Shown here piece by piece: positions 5,828-7,731 of a DNA stretch of 7,731 bases. The stretch covers positions 1 to 7,731 of the forward strand of contig SKII01000026.1 of the NCBI GenBank assembly GCA_007116505.1, read 5' to 3'. The stretch's first letter is position 1, and each line of letters starts with the position of its first letter. This stretch comes from Nitriliruptoraceae bacterium. GTDB taxonomy: Bacteria > Actinomycetota > Nitriliruptoria > Nitriliruptorales > Nitriliruptoraceae. The position numbers were made by a program, and so were the translations under genes. The notes under the pieces are model-generated. The model searched no databases. It was not told the DNA's origin and saw only the letters and a list, made by a program, of their open reading frames with translations.

Positions 5828-7303
5828 TCACTCGTCGAGGGCACCCCGGGCCCGCAGGAAGCGCTCGCGGGCCTCGCGGTGGTCGACGATGGGCGTGGGA
5901 TAGGCCCCGGCACCGGCCCCGGCACCGGCACCGCCTCCGGCCGTCCCGGCCGCGTCGAACAGGCCCGGCGCGGTCGCGGCGGGCGCGGTGCTCGCGTCCC
6001 GAGGCTGATGCACGGCCTTCCCGGCGACGTGCCCGAGCTCTGGCACCCATCGCCGCACGTAGGCGCCCTCGGGGTCGTAGCGCTCGCCCTGGATCACGGG
6101 GTTGAACATGCGGTTCGGACGCGAGTCCGTGCCGGTCCCCGCCGTCCACTGCCACTGCGCGAAGTTGTTCGCGAGGTCGCCGTCGGAGAGGTGATGCAGG
6201 AAGAACCGTGCGCCGTGGCGCCAGTCGATGTAGAGGTGCTTGGTGAGGAACGAGGCGGTGACCATGCGCGCACGGTTGTGCATCCACCCCTCCGCGACGA
6301 GCTGTCGCATGCCAGCGTCGACGACCGGGTAGCCCGTGCGCCCCTCCTGCCAGGCGGCGAGCTCGTCGGGCGCGTCACGCCAGCGGTCCCCCTTCGTGCG
6401 GACGTCGTTGACGGCGAGGTCGGGACGGGCGTCCAGCAGCTGGTGGTTGAAGTCGCGCCAGCAGAGCTCCTGGAGGAACGCCTCGTGGCCGGGTCGGCGC
6501 GGGGCGAGGCCGGCGGCGACCTCGGTGACGGACAGGCATCCGAGGTGCAGGGCGGGGCTCAGCCGGCTCGTCCCGTCCTGGTCCATGCGGTTGCGCGCGT
6601 CCGCGTAGGCGTCGATGGGTCCTTCCATCCACCACGCGAGACGCTCGCGGGCCGCGGTCTCCCCTCCGGGGGCGAGCAGCGGGGCCAGGGCCCCGGCGGT
6701 CAGCTCGGTGAGCTCGGGGATCGCGCCCGGCTCGAGGTCGTCGGGCATCGGCGGGAGGTCGGGCACGCCGAGCACCGGGCGGGGCGTGACCTGCGACCAG
6801 CGCCGCCAGTAGGGCGTGAACACCTTGAAGTGGCCACCACCGGTCGCACGCACCCGCTCGGGGTCGACCAGCATGACCCCCGGGTGGAGCGTGAGCGTCG
6901 CATCCGCGGCGCGGGCGACCTCGGCGAGGGCTGCCTCGCGGCCGCGGGCGTGGGCGGAGAGGTCCGCGGAGCAGTGGATGGTGTGGACGTCATGGGCCCG
7001 GACGAGGTCGGCGACGACACGGTCGGGCCGCCCCCACCGCACCACGAGGTCGTTGCCGAGCGAGCGCAACGATGCCCGGACGTCCGTCAGCGCGTCGAGG
7101 AGTCCCTGCAGCCGGTTGGGCGCGGCGTAGGCCGAACCGAGGATGGCGTCATCGAGCACGAACACGACGATGAGTCGCCCGCCCTGCGCTCCGGCGACGA
7201 GCGCGGGGTGGTCGTGCACGCGGAGATCACGGGTGAGCAGCACCAGCGAGGCCCCACCACCCGCTCCGACCACCGCTGAGCCTGTCGCCGAGCCTGTCGC
7301 CAT
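5828..7303 (-). CDS. phr: Deoxyribodipyrimidine photolyase (class I CPD photolyase)
   Basis: Repairs cyclobutane pyrimidine dimers using blue light, with FADH- as catalyst and an N-terminal antenna chromophore. The 491-residue protein has an antenna domain beginning LVLLTRDLRVHDHPAL (20-35) and an FAD domain with TSRLSPALHLGCLS (245-258), ELCWRDF (279-285), TGYPVVDAGMRQL (323-335), GWMHNRARMV (339-348) and DGDLANNFAQWQW (374-386). Trp308, Trp361 and Trp384 match the spacing of the electron-transfer triad of the E. coli enzyme (306, 359, 382), so repair activity is expected. The antenna may be MTHF or the deazaflavin 8-HDF; the latter would fit an F420-making host, but this is inference. Oddities: the N-terminus repeats ATGS, and a low-complexity insert of roughly 30 residues (about 436-467, ending in five Gly-Ala pairs) interrupts the C-terminal region. 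Start 7303 follows AGGGGGA at 5 bases. Confidence 0.95.
   Translation of the reverse strand: MATGSATGSAVVGAGGGASLVLLTRDLRVHDHPALVAGAQGGRLIVVFVLDDAILGSAYAAPNRLQGLLDALTDVRASLRSLGNDLVVRWGRPDRVVADLVRAHDVHTIHCSADLSAHARGREAALAEVARAADATLTLHPGVMLVDPERVRATGGGHFKVFTPYWRRWSQVTPRPVLGVPDLPPMPDDLEPGAIPELTELTAGALAPLLAPGGETAARERLAWWMEGPIDAYADARNRMDQDGTSRLSPALHLGCLSVTEVAAGLAPRRPGHEAFLQELCWRDFNHQLLDARPDLAVNDVRTKGDRWRDAPDELAAWQEGRTGYPVVDAGMRQLVAEGWMHNRARMVTASFLTKHLYIDWRHGARFFLHHLSDGDLANNFAQWQWTAGTGTDSRPNRMFNPVIQGERYDPEGAYVRRWVPELGHVAGKAVHQPRDASTAPAATAPGLFDAAGTAGGGAGAGAGAGAYPTPIVDHREARERFLRARGALDE
5903..5932. repeat. GGCCCCGGCACC simple repeat inside the photolyase gene
   Basis: Two full 12-bp units (5903-5914, 5915-5926) and a half unit GGCACC (5927-5932). 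On the coding (minus) strand it reads as five Gly-Ala dipeptides at residues 458-467, just before the conserved YPTPIVDHREAR end. It is likely slippage-prone, and length changes in 6-bp steps would stay in frame. Confidence 0.8.
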
Positions 7304-7383
7304 GCCGATCCCCCTGCTCTCCGCCGCACACCGCCATACGCGGCCGTCCGCGGCGCGCCGTCCACCCGGCCCGGACTCTCGCA

Positions 7384-7428
7384 CGCTCCGGCCGAGGAAC
7401 GCGGCCGGAGGCCGGAGCGGGGCGCTCC
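7384..7428. promoter_or_regulatory. Mutually exclusive hairpins in the upstream region of phr
   Basis: CGCTCCGGCC (7384-7393) is perfectly complementary to GGCCGGAGCG (7410-7419): a 10-bp stem with a 16-base loop. Because GGCCGGAG is duplicated in tandem, the left arm can instead pair with 7403-7410. That frees GGAGCG (7414-7419) to pair with CGCTCC (7423-7428) as a second 6-bp hairpin with a 3-base loop. If phr transcription starts upstream of 7430 the leader could switch between the two states. The RNA start is not known, and no T-run is seen. Confidence 0.35.
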
Positions 7429-7563
7429 TGAGGGCCAGGGACGGCATTCTCTCCGCAGAGCGCACGCATCTGCGCAGTACCGCGCGCTCAACGCACGCTC
7501 AGGGGGCCCGGAGCGTCGAGGTTCCTCGCAGAACGGCCCGGGAGGGCCCTAGGGTCCGCCTCG

Positions 7564-7592
7564 TACGTTCCCAACGATCCCTCACCGGGATC
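7564..7592 (+). promoter_or_regulatory. Candidate -10 (TACGTT) followed by a hairpin at the predicted 5' end of the histone-like mRNA
   Basis: TACGTT (7564-7569) fits TAnnnT and predicts transcription starting near 7576. Exactly there, GATCCC (7576-7581) and GGGATC (7587-7592) form a perfect 6-bp stem with a 5-base loop. This would leave a short 38-base leader with a 5'-terminal hairpin and then AGGAGAGG (7599-7606), 7 bases before ATG 7614. Such hairpins often stabilise abundant mRNAs. No good -35 is visible; TAGGGT at 7550-7555 is an alternative -10. Confidence 0.4.
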
Positions 7593-7613
7593 CCCCACAG
7601 GAGAGGTAAACCC

Positions 7614-7731
7614 ATGGCGGACTCCATCATCGTCCAGAGCAAGGTCCGTGAGGCGATCAAGGCCCTCGACCTCCGCACCGACTCGAACGTCGTCGACGCG
7701 CTCAACGACAAGGTCCACGCGATGCTCAAGG
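7614..7731 (+). CDS. Probable bacterial histone-fold protein (DUF1931/HBb-like), N-terminal 39 residues only
   Basis: The visible 39 residues begin MADSIIVQSKVREAIKALD and continue into a second predicted helix, NVVDALNDKVHAMLK (25-39). The pattern of short start, strand, SKVxxxIK helix (9-19), an L-R-T-D-S loop and a long amphipathic second helix resembles the first half of a histone fold as found in bacterial histone-like proteins such as Bdellovibrio Bd0055 and the DUF1931 family. These are small basic DNA-binding proteins, either single histone folds near 60-70 residues or tandem folds near 150. Its role would be nucleoid packing or gene regulation. The start is secure: AGGAGAGG lies 7 bases upstream. 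The third helix and the basic surface lie beyond the window edge, so the assignment rests on remembered family resemblance. Another small helical protein cannot be excluded. Confidence 0.6.
   Translation, partial: MADSIIVQSKVREAIKALDLRTDSNVVDALNDKVHAMLK

Larger units (their letters stand above)
7304..7613. other. 310-bp divergent intergenic region between phr and the histone-like gene
   Basis: Holds the photolyase Shine-Dalgarno site (7309-7315), a set of overlapping hairpins (7384-7428), a GTTC-N6-GAAC inverted repeat (7521-7534), a GGCCC-GGGA-GGGCC hairpin (7535-7548), two plus-strand TAnnnT candidates (TAGGGT 7550-7555, TACGTT 7564-7569), a 5'-end hairpin (7576-7592) and a strong Shine-Dalgarno site (7599-7606). 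In-frame upstream extension of the photolyase reading frame is open to 7465 but lacks a better start. I see no gene or RNA gene in this stretch. Confidence 0.6.

Noticed and set aside
5879..7279. Plus-strand open frame of 466 codons opposite the photolyase gene
   Set aside because: It is the antisense shadow of a gene with complete photolyase motifs; no domain is recognisable and no ribosome site precedes it.
7304..7465. Upstream extension of the photolyase reading frame
   Set aside because: The added residues resemble no photolyase N-terminus, and ATG 7303 has a good Shine-Dalgarno site.
7500..7540. LexA (SOS) box near the photolyase/histone-like spacer
   Set aside because: The only dyad found is GTTC-N6-GAAC, with half-sites in the opposite order and different spacing from the actinobacterial LexA site.
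5818..7731. A defence island reading of the dUTPase/photolyase/histone-like cluster
   Set aside because: All recognisable members are housekeeping nucleotide or DNA maintenance functions; no nuclease, toxin, mobile-element or immunity gene is visible.

Overview
The window is very GC-rich, gene-dense chromosomal DNA, with G or C at nearly every third codon position. Several marks point to a high-GC actinobacterium, plausibly a Micrococcales/Cellulomonas-like genus: GGGGAGGGG-type Shine-Dalgarno sites, TAnnnT -10 candidates, possible leaderless starts, a probable F420-type split-barrel oxidoreductase and a class I fructose-bisphosphate aldolase. The lineage is an inference from composition and gene content. 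I see no rRNA, tRNA, insertion sequence, phage gene or CRISPR array.

Left part (1-2189): a class I fructose-bisphosphate aldolase on the minus strand, cut by the left edge, diverges from an ADP-ribosylglycohydrolase on the plus strand. Their 231-bp spacer holds a 14-bp perfect palindrome, two facing TAnnnT candidates and a three-unit 21-bp tandem repeat whose last unit contains the ribosome binding site of the hydrolase.

Middle part (2186-5254): a minus-strand series reads ATP-grasp ligase, SRPBCC protein, extended short-chain dehydrogenase/reductase. The first two overlap as ATGA and the third follows after 52 bp. The reductase ends against the hydrolase, the two stop codons sharing one CTAG. 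The ATP-grasp gene diverges from a small flavin/F420 split-barrel oxidoreductase. That spacer has overlapping back-to-back -10 candidates and three 12-bp tandem repeats containing CACGTG.

Right part (5255-7731): a GC-rich hairpin region separates the oxidoreductase from a convergent pair, photolyase then dUTPase, both minus-strand and 17 bp apart. They form a likely genome-maintenance unit: dUTP removal and light-driven repair of pyrimidine dimers. Diverging from photolyase across 310 bp is the start of a small protein whose first 39 residues look like a bacterial histone fold. It has a strong Shine-Dalgarno site and a candidate 5'-end hairpin, and it is cut by the right edge. This partial gene is the most interesting item in the window; the rest is largely housekeeping and accessory metabolism with some unusual leader architecture.
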